Numbered from the stretch's first letter, positions 15,674-24,385 are shown. The stretch: 64,000 nt of DNA from a virus (IMGVR_UViG_3300044904_000088:1-64000); one strand, 5' to 3'. Translations and numbers: made by a program. The notes: generated from the letters alone by a model not told the origin.

Positions 15674-17307
15674 CGCCGGTGTCTCCTTTGCATACGCTGG
15701 TTCCACTCCTTATCGGAGCGTCGGGTGGATGCGGCAATCGCCGCTGGTGCTAGGACGACCTCGCCCTGGTGGAGGATCGCCAAAGTGCCCGGCGCGAACT
15801 CGGAAGCCGCGCTGGTGTTCGTGGCCTTGGGCTTAGGCAGAAGACCGCGAACCGTGTCCTCGAGCGTGCCGATACGGTCGACCATTCCGGCAGCCTTGGC
15901 CTTGGCCGCGAGCAACGTTCGGCCACCGCCGTAGTCGGCCGCAACTGCCTCGGAAGTGGTCATGCGGCCCCTCGCGACGTCGCCGAGGAACATGCCGTAG
16001 AAGGTGTCGATCTGGTCCTGGAGGGCTGCCCGCGCGTCGTCAGTGAGCGGGGCGAAGCTGGAGAGCTCCGTCTTGTACGGGCCCGCCGAGACGAGCGTGA
16101 TCGCCACGCCCTGCATCTCGAGGGCTTCGCTGTCGTCCTCGTGCGCCGCGAAGACACCGATCGAGCCGACCTCGCCCGAAGGCGTGCAGACGATCTGGTC
16201 GCACTGCGACGCGATCCAATAGGCGGCCGAGGCGCAGAGGGTGTTGACGCAGGCGATGATCCGCTTGCCCTGGCCGACGACCGACCGCACGTAGGCAGCG
16301 AACTCGGGCACGCCATCGGTCGATCCGCCCGGCGAATCGATGTCGAAGACGATCGCGCTGATGGCGGTGTCCTTGAGCGCGTCGTCGAGGTCGGCCCGCA
16401 TCGCCTCGACGCTCGTCCCTCCAGACATGTCCTCCATGAGCGACATCCGCTGGCTGAGCGCGCCGTACATCGGGATGATCGCCACCGAGCCGACGGCGCC
16501 GCCGCCGGTGCGGTCGCCGTTGAACTGCGCGGCTGCTGCGAGGCGCCGCTCGATCTCCTCGGAACTGAACCGGCCGCCAGCTGCCCGGAAGGAGACGAGC
16601 TCCGCGACCTGCTTCAGCTTCCGGGGCTCCATCGCCCAAGGCACGTCGAAGACGGCGCGGGCGATATGCACATACCGGCGGCCGGCCTTCTGGTACTCGG
16701 CCACGCTCCGATAGGGGACGAAGCCGGTGCCCTTGAGCGTCGGCGGCTCGTAGTCCTCCTCGCCCTTGTGCGCGTCGCGCAGGTGGGCGACCAGATGGTC
16801 GTACACGCCGTGGCGGTTTGCCTCGGTCATGTCGCCAGGGCCGGCGCGACCGCCGTTGAGGACGCCGATGTGGTCGGAGCAGTGCTGCGTGCTGGCGGCT
16901 CCGATCGAGCCGTCCTGGTTCACGAAGTGGTGCTCGTAGGCGTAGTTGCTCTTGACCTCAGGGTTGCCGCCGGCGAAGTAGGCGAACAGCGCCTCGCACT
17001 TGGCCTGGGACCAAGCGTCGTCCGGGATCCGGCTCGACTGGTCTTCCCACGGATCGTCCGAGGTGGCTGTGTGGTGGGGCGGGATCGCGCGTGCTGGTAG
17101 GTCCTCTGGCTCAGCGGCGGCTACGCGTCTGTTCTCTTGCTGGACAAGCGTGACCACGGCGCGGCCGATACGCGTGGCGGCGACTGTCTCGGGATTGCTT
17201 TGGAGGGCGTGGGCGGGACAGGCGCACTGATCGCAGTTGCAGACGTATGGATGCCCGCAGTCAGCGCATGCACCCGGCCAAGGAGTGGGCGCGGTGATCT
17301 TTGGCAT
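15670..17307 (-). CDS. Capsid maturation protease, S49/ClpP-fold, unit 1
   Basis: A 545-residue protein. The peptidase domain (about 275-480) has the SppA/S49 pattern: FDIDSPGGSTDG (325-329), nucleophile Ser360 in CASAAYW, and catalytic Lys412 in AGPYKTE. The N-terminal 270 residues are unusual: a Cys-rich knuckle (C14, C17, C23, C25, C28, C30) and a segment EALFAYFAGGNPEVKSNYAY then FVNQDGSIGAAST that may be a separate minor head domain. Downstream overlap with the capsid gene is typical of protease-capsid pairs. It should remove the capsid delta domain after assembly. The gene upstream is not portal but an oppositely oriented operon. Confidence 0.88.
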   Translation of the reverse strand: MPKITAPTPWPGACADCGHPYVCNCDQCACPAHALQSNPETVAATRIGRAVVTLVQQENRRVAAAEPEDLPARAIPPHHTATSDDPWEDQSSRIPDDAWSQAKCEALFAYFAGGNPEVKSNYAYEHHFVNQDGSIGAASTQHCSDHIGVLNGGRAGPGDMTEANRHGVYDHLVAHLRDAHKGEEDYEPPTLKGTGFVPYRSVAEYQKAGRRYVHIARAVFDVPWAMEPRKLKQVAELVSFRAAGGRFSSEEIERRLAAAAQFNGDRTGGGAVGSVAIIPMYGALSQRMSLMEDMSGGTSVEAMRADLDDALKDTAISAIVFDIDSPGGSTDGVPEFAAYVRSVVGQGKRIIACVNTLCASAAYWIASQCDQIVCTPSGEVGSIGVFAAHEDDSEALEMQGVAITLVSAGPYKTELSSFAPLTDDARAALQDQIDTFYGMFLGDVARGRMTTSEAVAADYGGGRTLLAAKAKAAGMVDRIGTLEDTVRGLLPKPKATNTSAASEFAPGTLAILHQGEVVLAPAAIAASTRRSDKEWNQRMQRRHRR

Positions 17308-17494
17308 GGAGCGAGCCTGAGGCGTGTCGGCATGCTCACGTCAAGACGTGTCGCCTGCTCATTTGCGGGGTGTCGGGTGATCAATTGCAGCGAAGTGGGC
17401 GTACAATCGGGCGGTCGGCTGTGCTGGAGCCGCTTTCTCATGCCCGGCCCTCGGCCAGTACCCGGGGACCGGGCTATCCGTCTGGAGGACGGGA
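17308..17494. promoter_or_regulatory. Divergent intergenic region between protease gene and plus-strand operon
   Basis: This 187-bp gap separates the protease start (minus) from the three-gene plus operon. On the plus strand a TACAAT -10-like box is at 17,402-17,407, but no good -35 lies 16-18 bases before it. The operon has an excellent ribosome-binding site, GGAGG at 17,484-17,488, six bases before the ATG. Promoters in both directions are expected here but not proven. Confidence 0.4.
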
Positions 17495-17857
17495 ATGACT
17501 GCTGAAAGGGAGCAAAGAGAGCGACTCGCCCAACAGCGGGCCACGAGGCTCGGCCTCGAATTGGTGGGCAGAGGCAAGGTCCAGATTTTCTGTCCGGTGT
17601 GCGGGCAGAAGCACTGGCTTGCCACCGCCGCCGCGCGAACCCATCTGACGAGGCTGGAGCGGGCACTGCCGCTGGGTTACCTTGACGCCGTAAGGACGAT
17701 TTCGGCCATGACCGACCAGATGGAGGAAGTCGCGCGCAAGCACCCTCGTCAACTTGTAGAAGTCTCGGTGGAACTGTTCGCGGATACCGTGTCGGACCCC
17801 CTCCGCGCACTCGCTACGAAGCTGCGAGGGCGATCCGCCAAGTTGCGCGAGGTCTAA
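17495..17857 (+). CDS. Zinc-ribbon protein of the plus-strand cassette
   Basis: A 120-residue protein, first gene of the only plus-strand operon seen. It begins MTAEREQRERLAQQRATRLG with a strong GGAGG six bases upstream, and has VQIFCPVCGQKHWLA, a CxxC...H knuckle, followed by helices (LDAVRTISAMTDQMEEVARK). Function unknown; size, strand and separate RBS suggest a moron (independently expressed accessory gene), for instance a host-takeover or superinfection factor. It precedes the next gene by three bases. Confidence 0.7.
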   Translation: MTAEREQRERLAQQRATRLGLELVGRGKVQIFCPVCGQKHWLATAAARTHLTRLERALPLGYLDAVRTISAMTDQMEEVARKHPRQLVEVSVELFADTVSDPLRALATKLRGRSAKLREV

Positions 17858-17860
17858 ACG

Positions 17861-18154
17861 ATGCCAAAACCGCGCGAGGATGTGACCATCCCTCTCAGCC
17901 AAGGCGAGGCCGATGCGCTCGCCGATTGGCTCAAATGTCTCATCCCCGGTGAGCCAGTCAGTCGCAAGTTCCGGCTGGCCGTTACCGCTGAGATGTACGT
18001 CGCGGCCAACGACGCGGGGTGCCGTGCGCCCGTTCGCCGCGTCGCCGCCTTGCAGTCTTTGTCTTTCGAGGGGGCGTGGAACAAGATCGCCGAGGTGACG
18101 CCCGAGATGGCGTCGACCCCGTTCCCGGCGCTCGCTGGCGAGGGCGGAGGATGA
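17861..18154 (+). CDS. Hypothetical protein of the plus-strand cassette
   Basis: A 97-residue protein starting MPKPREDVTIPLSQGEADAL, three bases after the previous gene and overlapping the next as ATGA. It is helical and contains SRKFRLAVTAEMYVAAND. No family recognised. The tight coupling with its neighbours and high third-position GC support it as a real gene even though it lies opposite to the surrounding late genes. Confidence 0.65.
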   Translation: MPKPREDVTIPLSQGEADALADWLKCLIPGEPVSRKFRLAVTAEMYVAANDAGCRAPVRRVAALQSLSFEGAWNKIAEVTPEMASTPFPALAGEGGG

Positions 18155-18417
18155 GCGTCGAGATGCAGCGCAGCGCCTACGTCACCGTTGCTGTCTCCCG
18201 CCAGTTGTGGTGGGAGGGGCCGAGATCCTTCTGGCGCCGGGACCTTCGGAAAATGCGGCAGGAGGCCCTGCGGGAGTTGGCCATCGAGGTGTCTGGACCA
18301 TCCGTCGTTTCGGTCGTCGCCAGCCTCGCACTCCTGGAATTCACTTGGTTCTATGGCCCGACCCGACTGAGACTCCTAGAACGGGTCAGGCTAGACCAGG
18401 TGCCTCCCCGTAGGTGA
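18151..18417 (+). CDS. Hypothetical protein, last of the plus-strand cassette
   Basis: An 88-residue protein starting MSVEMQRSAYVTVAVSRQLW at 18151 by ATGA overlap. It has basic and Trp-rich stretches (WWEGPRSFWRRDLRKM) and one moderately hydrophobic helix (SVVSVVASLALLEFTWFYG) that could touch the membrane. Its stop at 18,415-18,417 abuts the portal stop on the other strand at 18,418 with no space. Function unknown. Confidence 0.6.
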   Translation: MSVEMQRSAYVTVAVSRQLWWEGPRSFWRRDLRKMRQEALRELAIEVSGPSVVSVVASLALLEFTWFYGPTRLRLLERVRLDQVPPRR

Positions 18418-20292
18418 CTAGGTGGGCGCCTTCAGGCGACGGCGTACCGTTTCGCGAGAGACTCCAAGAGCGCCGGCCACGGACTCGTATCCGGCCGGCC
18501 GGCCGGCCGTCAGCAGCTTGGATCGGGCCGCCAGGACCTGCTCTCGACTAACAATCGGGCTCACGGTGATCCGTTCGGGTGTCTGGACCGACTCGAACAA
18601 GCTCGGGAAAGCCCGCACGATCGGATGTGCCGCGCTGAACGTGTCGCCCGCCTCGATCACCTCGCCGTCCCATTGACCCAAGACGACGGAGGCTTTTGCG
18701 TCCGCCGGACCGCTGCCCGCCGTGAATGTCGTCACGGCGCGCACGCTGGTAGAGCGATAGCTGCTGACCAGGCAGGGGCCGCCCGACGTCGGGCTCCGAA
18801 GATTGATCGCGGTGATGCCCATCGAATGTAGCCGACCCCAGTCGCCGGCAACCAGAGCCTCGATCGCAGCGGCATCGGTCGCGGATGCGGCCACGTAGCC
18901 GACACGCAGGAGAGAGCCGATCTCAGCCGCTGGCTGCCGCGGTGCGCCCAGGCCGGTCGGCATGATGTCCGCGCTGCCCGCCGGCGCGGTGAGCGATGGC
19001 TGCAACTGGACGGAGGTCAGACCCGTGTCCACGAGCCGGCCCCAATCCCCGTCTGCCGTGACGGCGTCGACGACACTGGCCTTCACCCAGCCGTTGTTGA
19101 CGAGGGTCGCGATCTGGGCGGCCTCGGCGGAACGGATGTCCGCGCGGTCCTTCGCGTCGCCGCGCAGGAAGGCGATGTCGCGGTCGTCATACCAGAGACG
19201 CGTGCCCGGGCGGATCGGGATCAGCGTCTGCATCGAGCCGGAGAAGTTGCGCCAGAGCGGGCGGAGCGTGGCGTCGCCGACGAGGCGGGCGGCGCTCTGG
19301 AAGTTACCGGCGTTCAGAGACGAACCACTCAGCCCCTCGGACAGCGCGGCCACCACGGGGTGCATGCCGGTGAGGGAGGCGATGCGCGTCTCGACCTTGC
19401 CCTGCATCTCGGAGAAGGTCATCTGCTCGAAGTTGAGACCCACGGATACCGGCTCGGCCCCGCCGCCGAAGTAGATCGTCCGGTAGGCGTTCATGGCGCC
19501 GCGATGGTCCGCCTCGAACAGTTCGATCCACTCCTCGGCCTTCTCGCGGTTGAGGGTCGGGGGCAGCTTCAAAGCCAGGTTGGGGGTGGCAGCATTCTCG
19601 AAGAAGCTGAGCTTGTGGCTGGTGGCTGCAGTGTCCGCCATGATCTCGCGCAGCGCGGAGGTGATCAGGCTGATGCCCCGGTTGCGCGCGAGCGGATCCC
19701 GGTGAGGGGCGAAGTGGCAGATCTCGTTCGGCATGAAGGTCTGGACCGTCTCGCCCGAAGAGAGGCCGCCCGGGTGGTAGCCATAGCCGATGACCTCGGC
19801 GTCCGGATCCCAGCCGCCGAGTTCGGACGCCCGCCCCTTCGTGCCGTAGACGATGGTGACCCAGTCTGGGCGCAGGCGGCGGATCGCGGTGGGCCGCCCC
19901 AAGTTGAACGAGTTGCCAGCCAGGTCCGCATCGATGATCGCCGTGGTCAGGAGGTCGCCCGTCACTTTGCCGTTCTCGGGGTTCTCAAGCACGGCAAGGT
20001 CTTGTGTCCCAAAGAGGTTGCCTGGCCGGCCGCCGCGCAGCTGCTGGAATTGGAAACGGGCCTCGGAGAAGAGGCGAGCGCGGATCGCCAGGCAGGAGAA
20101 CACAACGGAGTTCCGCATGTAGGTGCCAGCGACGTAGCCGATGAAGGTCGGCTGGATCTGTTCGCGGTCGCCGGTCATCGTCGTGTTGAGCAGGAATTGC
20201 ATGTTGTCCGGACTGAACCAGGACACCCACTCCTCGAACGAAAGCGAGGCCTGCCGCCGGCCGGACATCAGGGAACGGATCAGGGCAGGCAT
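18418..20292 (-). CDS. Portal protein with C-terminal repeats and HTH, unit 1
   Basis: A 624-residue HK97-type portal: landmarks are VFSCLAIRARLFSEARFQFQ near residue 65, PNEICHFAPHRDPLARNRGISLI, SFFENAATPNLALKLP, and an inferred crown helix near 340-420. It forms the dodecameric ring through which DNA is packaged. It is longer than usual (about 400-500). The extra C-terminal part holds two copies of a short module (GDWGRLVDTGLTSVQL and GDWGRLHSMGITAINL) and ends in a helix-turn-helix-like segment (VAGALGVSRETVRRRLK). It lies just downstream of the terminase and a small membrane protein. Confidence 0.88.
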   Translation of the reverse strand: MPALIRSLMSGRRQASLSFEEWVSWFSPDNMQFLLNTTMTGDREQIQPTFIGYVAGTYMRNSVVFSCLAIRARLFSEARFQFQQLRGGRPGNLFGTQDLAVLENPENGKVTGDLLTTAIIDADLAGNSFNLGRPTAIRRLRPDWVTIVYGTKGRASELGGWDPDAEVIGYGYHPGGLSSGETVQTFMPNEICHFAPHRDPLARNRGISLITSALREIMADTAATSHKLSFFENAATPNLALKLPPTLNREKAEEWIELFEADHRGAMNAYRTIYFGGGAEPVSVGLNFEQMTFSEMQGKVETRIASLTGMHPVVAALSEGLSGSSLNAGNFQSAARLVGDATLRPLWRNFSGSMQTLIPIRPGTRLWYDDRDIAFLRGDAKDRADIRSAEAAQIATLVNNGWVKASVVDAVTADGDWGRLVDTGLTSVQLQPSLTAPAGSADIMPTGLGAPRQPAAEIGSLLRVGYVAASATDAAAIEALVAGDWGRLHSMGITAINLRSPTSGGPCLVSSYRSTSVRAVTTFTAGSGPADAKASVVLGQWDGEVIEAGDTFSAAHPIVRAFPSLFESVQTPERITVSPIVSREQVLAARSKLLTAGRPAGYESVAGALGVSRETVRRRLKAPT

Positions 20293-20295
20293 GGC

Positions 20296-20496
20296 CTACT
20301 TCCTCCGCTGCGCAGTGAGGTGGCCTGCCCCTGGGGCGAGCAGCGCGTCGAAGTCCAGGAGCAGTGTGCCGAACAGCAAGAGGCCGGCGCAGATCAAGCC
20401 CCAGGGCAGGTAGACCAAGGCGACGCCGACGGTCACGAGCAGGCCGCTGGCGACGACCAGGGCCAGCGCGAGCAGGGTGCGCCGACGTTGGATCAT
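20296..20496 (-). CDS. Small two-helix membrane protein
   Basis: A 66-residue protein starting MIQRRRTLLALALVVASGLL at 20496, ATGA-coupled to the terminase stop. Two hydrophobic helices (about 8-30 and 32-48) follow a basic N-terminus, so inner-membrane insertion is likely. Its place between terminase and portal is unusual for a holin; it may be a small virion-membrane or superinfection protein. No family recognised. Confidence 0.6.
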   Translation of the reverse strand: MIQRRRTLLALALVVASGLLVTVGVALVYLPWGLICAGLLLFGTLLLDFDALLAPGAGHLTAQRRK

Positions 20497-22328
20497 CGCC
20501 GGCTCCCGATTACGAAGGGCTCGACCACCTCGTCGCCGGCGTGCGCCATCAAGCGGGCGATGGCCATATCCAGGGCGACCATGCCGTCGATCTTTTCGGA
20601 CGACCGGGCCTTCGACGGTTTCTGGTTGCCAGCGGCATCCGTCTCGGTTTCGACGTTGCCAGCCATCCACCGCAAGATCGGGTGGCCGCCGTGGCGCACC
20701 TTGTGCTCGAGGACTAGCCGTTCGAATTCATGCCAGCCGGGCGCAAGGCCAGTCCAGGTCTGCGAGATCTTGAAGATGGAGGCGCCATCCTGCGGCAGTT
20801 CGGCCTCGAGGTTGCCCATGCCCCAGCTGTCGTATCCCAGGTCCACGAGTTCGTAGACGGCCGCCAGCTTGTTGATCTCGGCGCGGATGAACTCGTGGTC
20901 GGTCACGTTCCCGGGCGTGGCGATCAGGTAGCCGTCGCGGATCCAGTCGTCGTAGGGCACGCCGTCGCGCCTTGAGCGTTCGACCGTTCCCTCCTCTGGG
21001 CACCAGAAACGGCAGAGGACATCGACGGTCCCCTCCGGCCCTCGGCCGACCGCCACGAGCGCCGTCAGGTCCTGCAGGGAGGCGAGGTCCAGCCCTGCGT
21101 AAATGAGAGTCCGTTCGGGCAGGACCCTCGCCGTCCATTCCTCGTATGTCTCGGGGTTGCCGTCGGCATCGGTCACCAGACCAGCGCACTTGTCCCACTC
21201 GTCAATGTCGATCGCTCGCGTCGACTGCTGCGTCGGGACGTTCATGTGGAAGCGCAGATAGGCCTGCAGCGCGCCAGGCGATCGCTTCGCCTTGGCTGCC
21301 CGCTCGCGCAGGAAATCGAGCCCTACCGAGACACCGAGGTTCGGGTTGGCCTTGATCCAGACCGCCTCGTCGAATGGATCGTCGCCCTCGTCGAGCGTGT
21401 AGACGATGGCGAACATCGAGTCGTCGGTCGCGCGGCCCTCCAGCACGGCGATGGCGTCGGACCGCTCCTCCCACCAGACGCCCTCGCGCTTGACGCCGGC
21501 CGTCGTGATCTTCCAGACCATCGGCTGGCGCCGGGTCGAGCCCGCCTTCTCGATGTTGTCTAGGAGGTCGCGGCTGTCGTGGACGTGGAGTTCGTCGATG
21601 ATCGCGCCGTTCGGGCGGATGCCCTGGTCGGAATCGGAGTCCCGCCCCAGTGGCTGGAAGAAGCTCGCCGAACTGATCTGCGAGAGGCTGTCGGCATTGA
21701 TCTGGATCCGTTTCCGGAGGCTGGCGCTCTTGAGAACCATCTGCATCGCAGCGGTCCAGGGGATCTTGGCCTGCTGGTGCTTGGTGGCCGCCGAATAGAC
21801 CTCGCCACCGGGCTCGCCGTCGAAGAAGGCCAGGCGCAGGCCGGCGCCGCCGGCAATCGTCGATTTCCCATTCCCCGAGCCGACCTCGAGATAGACGGTC
21901 CGGAAGCGCCGGGAGCCATCGGCGCGCTTCCAGCCAAAGGCCGAGCCGACGACGAACTTCTCCCAGCCCTCGAGCACGATCAGATCGTCCCGGCCCTTGT
22001 AGTGGTGGAGCAGGTGGTAGAACCCGATCGAATGCTGTGCCTGCTTCGCTTCCCACCGCAGTCCGCGTTCTCCTCCGGTCGCGAGGTCGGACAAATGGCG
22101 CTCGCAGGCTTTGCGGACATAGCGGCAGGCCACGATCCGGGCGGCCACCACATCGAGTGCGTACTGCGTCACCGGGTCGGTCGGTGGAGGCGGGACCATC
22201 TTGTGGAGGGCGCGCGGGGCGAGGCTGGTGATCTTCGCCCGCGGAGTTGCCGCGACGTCGACGAGGCGCCCCTGGCCAGCGCGGCCATAGGCGTCCCCCG
22301 CGACGATTGGAGTGTGGCTGGTCGTCAT
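20493..22328 (-). CDS. terL: Terminase large subunit
   Basis: A 611-residue packaging motor and headful or cos nuclease. The ATPase has Walker A EVGSGNGKST (150-157) and Walker B GAIIDELH (241-248), then the coupling motif KITTAG. The C-terminal RNase H-like nuclease begins around residue 400 with IYAGLDLASLQDLTAL, and LVDLGYDSWGMG carries another acidic residue. HK97-type (Terminase_1). The start overlaps the small terminase stop as ATGA. Confidence 0.95.
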   Translation of the reverse strand: MTTSHTPIVAGDAYGRAGQGRLVDVAATPRAKITSLAPRALHKMVPPPPTDPVTQYALDVVAARIVACRYVRKACERHLSDLATGGERGLRWEAKQAQHSIGFYHLLHHYKGRDDLIVLEGWEKFVVGSAFGWKRADGSRRFRTVYLEVGSGNGKSTIAGGAGLRLAFFDGEPGGEVYSAATKHQQAKIPWTAAMQMVLKSASLRKRIQINADSLSQISSASFFQPLGRDSDSDQGIRPNGAIIDELHVHDSRDLLDNIEKAGSTRRQPMVWKITTAGVKREGVWWEERSDAIAVLEGRATDDSMFAIVYTLDEGDDPFDEAVWIKANPNLGVSVGLDFLRERAAKAKRSPGALQAYLRFHMNVPTQQSTRAIDIDEWDKCAGLVTDADGNPETYEEWTARVLPERTLIYAGLDLASLQDLTALVAVGRGPEGTVDVLCRFWCPEEGTVERSRRDGVPYDDWIRDGYLIATPGNVTDHEFIRAEINKLAAVYELVDLGYDSWGMGNLEAELPQDGASIFKISQTWTGLAPGWHEFERLVLEHKVRHGGHPILRWMAGNVETETDAAGNQKPSKARSSEKIDGMVALDMAIARLMAHAGDEVVEPFVIGSRR

Positions 22329-22798
22329 CCGAGTTCGTCCAGCCAGTCCTGGGTCGCGTCGCCGGAGCCCGTCGCGGGCATCGTCAGGCCCTCGCGCGCG
22401 GCCGGCGAGAAGCCGAGTTCGCGGGCCAAGGCGCGCAGCAAAAGAGCGTCAGCGCGGACCAGCGAGTGGAGGGGGTTCTTGACGAGTTCGCCGTGCCGGG
22501 CCCCGCGGATGAGGGGGCCGCTGTTCGCCAGCGAAAGCGACTCCTGAGCGTGCCGGGCCTCGGTCTCGCAATAGGCCCGGAACAGGCCGCCCCCGTCGAC
22601 GCGCGTCAGGATCCCGGTCTGGCCGAAGTCCCGCATAATCTTTCGCCAGACGCGTTTCCCGGCGTCGCTCATGTCTGCCGGCATGACCGGGCGGTTGGAC
22701 CGCGGCTTCGGAGCCGCGCGGTTCAAACGCGACTCGCGCTTCTCGCCGTGGAGGAGCTTGAGGCCCGTCGGCATCTTGGGGGGACCGCTCCTACCCAT
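22325..22798 (-). CDS. terS: Terminase small subunit, P27 family
   Basis: A 157-residue protein with the P27-family N-terminus (LKLLHGEKRESRLNRAAPKP) and a central helical DNA-binding segment (MSDAGKRVWRKIMRDFGQTG, then DGGGLFRAYCE). It recognises the packaging site and regulates the large subunit. It directly precedes terL, with an ATGA overlap, and starts eight bases inside the methyltransferase gene. Confidence 0.88.
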   Translation of the reverse strand: MGRSGPPKMPTGLKLLHGEKRESRLNRAAPKPRSNRPVMPADMSDAGKRVWRKIMRDFGQTGILTRVDGGGLFRAYCETEARHAQESLSLANSGPLIRGARHGELVKNPLHSLVRADALLLRALARELGFSPAAREGLTMPATGSGDATQDWLDELG

Positions 22799-23699
22799 CG
22801 AGGTGCTCCGCCTTCCGGCCGGTGAAGTTCTGCCAGCGGTCGATGGTTACCTGGGCGTAGCGGGGCTCCAGTTCCAGGGCGAAGCAACGGCGGCGCAAAC
22901 GCTCTGCGGCGATGATCGTCGTGCCGGAGCCAACGAAGGGGTCATAGACGTCGCCGGTGTGGTTGGCGATGGGGATCTCGAAGAGGACGACCGGCTTTTG
23001 CGCGGGGTGGTCGTACTTCTCCTCGGTCGAGCCGCCCATGATCATCTTGGGGGAGGGTGCCCGCCAGATCGTGCTCTGGGTGTGGTCGGACCCGACGAAG
23101 AGGTTAGGCACGCCCGGACGTCTCACCGCCCAGCAGGGTTCGTGGCCCCAGTGATACCAGGACCGGCCCATGGCGAAGAGGCCCTTGTCCCAGATGATCT
23201 GGGAAACGATCTCGAAGCCGATCCGCTCGAGGCCGACGGCCACGTCTGCCGCGTGGACGCCGGCGTGCCAGACGTAGCCAACCTGGAGACTCGGGACCAG
23301 GGCGAACGCCTCCGACCAGTCCGCCCGCGTGTCACCGCTGAGCGTGGTGTTGCGATGGCCCTCCGTTCGCCTGTGGCTACCAGACGGCGCTTGAGTGGCG
23401 TCATCTGCCTCGGTCTGGCCATCGATCCGCATATACGGCTTCTCTGCCGGGCCCAGGGCGTTGTAGACACCGTCGCGCCAGGTCGGGTCGAGAGCCACGC
23501 CGTATGGCGGGTCGGTCGCGAGGAGGGTCGGCTCCGCGCCAGCTAGGAGGCGCGCCACATCCTCGGGGTCGATGGCATCGCCCGCGCGCTGCGCCTTCGG
23601 ATGCGTGCGCCAGTTGAGCGGATTGGCGAGGAGTTGCTCGGGCGCTTCCTCGCCCTGGCCGACGATCCGGTTGCGCCAGGGAGCGGCGGGGGCGGTCAT
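22791..23699 (-). CDS. Adenine/cytosine-N4 DNA methyltransferase, ParB domain apparently deleted
   Basis: A 302-residue beta-type DNA methyltransferase: catalytic DPPYG at 63-67, and the SAM motif VYDPFVGSGTTIIAAE near the C-terminus. The N-terminus (PEQLLANPLNWRTHPKAQR) is the start of the ParB-like domain found in phage enzymes of this type, but it runs at once into GDAIDPEDVARLLAG, normally found after the ParB domain. The intervening 100 or so residues seem to be missing in frame. The enzyme probably protects phage DNA from restriction. Confidence 0.85.
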   Translation of the reverse strand: MTAPAAPWRNRIVGQGEEAPEQLLANPLNWRTHPKAQRAGDAIDPEDVARLLAGAEPTLLATDPPYGVALDPTWRDGVYNALGPAEKPYMRIDGQTEADDATQAPSGSHRRTEGHRNTTLSGDTRADWSEAFALVPSLQVGYVWHAGVHAADVAVGLERIGFEIVSQIIWDKGLFAMGRSWYHWGHEPCWAVRRPGVPNLFVGSDHTQSTIWRAPSPKMIMGGSTEEKYDHPAQKPVVLFEIPIANHTGDVYDPFVGSGTTIIAAERLRRRCFALELEPRYAQVTIDRWQNFTGRKAEHLDG

Positions 23700-24031
23700 G
23701 CCACGGCCTTCCGATCCCGGCGCAGGCCGATCCGATCGTGGCAGCGGTGATTGGCGGATCGACAGAGCCAGCGCTTGTTCGAGGCGATCTCGGGACCGCC
23801 GAGCCCGACCGGCACCCGGTGATCACGCTGGAGGCAGGAGAGGTCGGTGCAGCCGCAGGATTCGCAACGGGCGCCCGGGAGGGCCGCGCGGCGCTCGCGC
23901 TGATGTGCCGTTCCGTACCCGCGCTCAGTCGTGTTTTGGCGATGCTCTTCGCAGCGGCCACGGCCACCCGGCACCGCCCGGTTGGGGCAGCGGGGTTCGA
24001 GGCAGGCTGGGGCCGGGGCGTAGGGCATCAC
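23696..24031 (-). CDS. HNH endonuclease
   Basis: A 111-residue protein with paired Cys knuckles (CLEPRCPNRA, CESCGC, CRSANHRC) and the HNH core LQRDHRVPVGLGGPE then NKRWLC. HNH proteins next to terminase genes are common in HK97-like phages and assist packaging-site cleavage. Start overlaps the next gene stop (ATGA); it overlaps the methyltransferase start at its 3' end. Confidence 0.88.
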   Translation of the reverse strand: MMPYAPAPACLEPRCPNRAVPGGRGRCEEHRQNTTERGYGTAHQRERRAALPGARCESCGCTDLSCLQRDHRVPVGLGGPEIASNKRWLCRSANHRCHDRIGLRRDRKAVA

Positions 24032-24375
24032 TGCGGCTCCGCCGTCAAGACAATCGCGATGGGATCACCTAGGCTGGCCTGCATCCGACCGCCTATCTCC
24101 CAAGGCGAGCAGCCGATGCTGATGTCATATCGCAGACCGTTGGCCAGGATCACGATGGCGCGGTGCGAAAGAATCGGGAGACGGCAGCCTATGCGCATGA
24201 GCATCCAGCGCCATAGGGGACGCCAGCGCATCCGGACTTTGACATTGAAGGTGGCGGTCGTGCCGGACACGCGGAAGGCCGGGACGTCTCCCGGCTCATT
24301 CCGCCTAGCCGCCCGATTCGGCTCCGGTCCAGCGGCCCCATCGGGGCTCGGCCGCTGGCCGCCCAGCACGCTCAA
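24028..24375 (-). CDS. Hypothetical 115-residue protein
   Basis: Starts at a TTG (24,373-24,375) six bases after AAAGG. The first 45 residues are Pro/Arg-rich and probably disordered; the rest (TTATFNVKVRMRWRPLWRWM, then YDISIGCSPWEIGGRMQA) is strand-rich and basic. It ends by overlapping the HNH start. No family recognised. Confidence 0.5.
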   Translation of the reverse strand: MSVLGGQRPSPDGAAGPEPNRAARRNEPGDVPAFRVSGTTATFNVKVRMRWRPLWRWMLMRIGCRLPILSHRAIVILANGLRYDISIGCSPWEIGGRMQASLGDPIAIVLTAEPQ

Positions 24376-24385
24376 GGCAAGCCTT

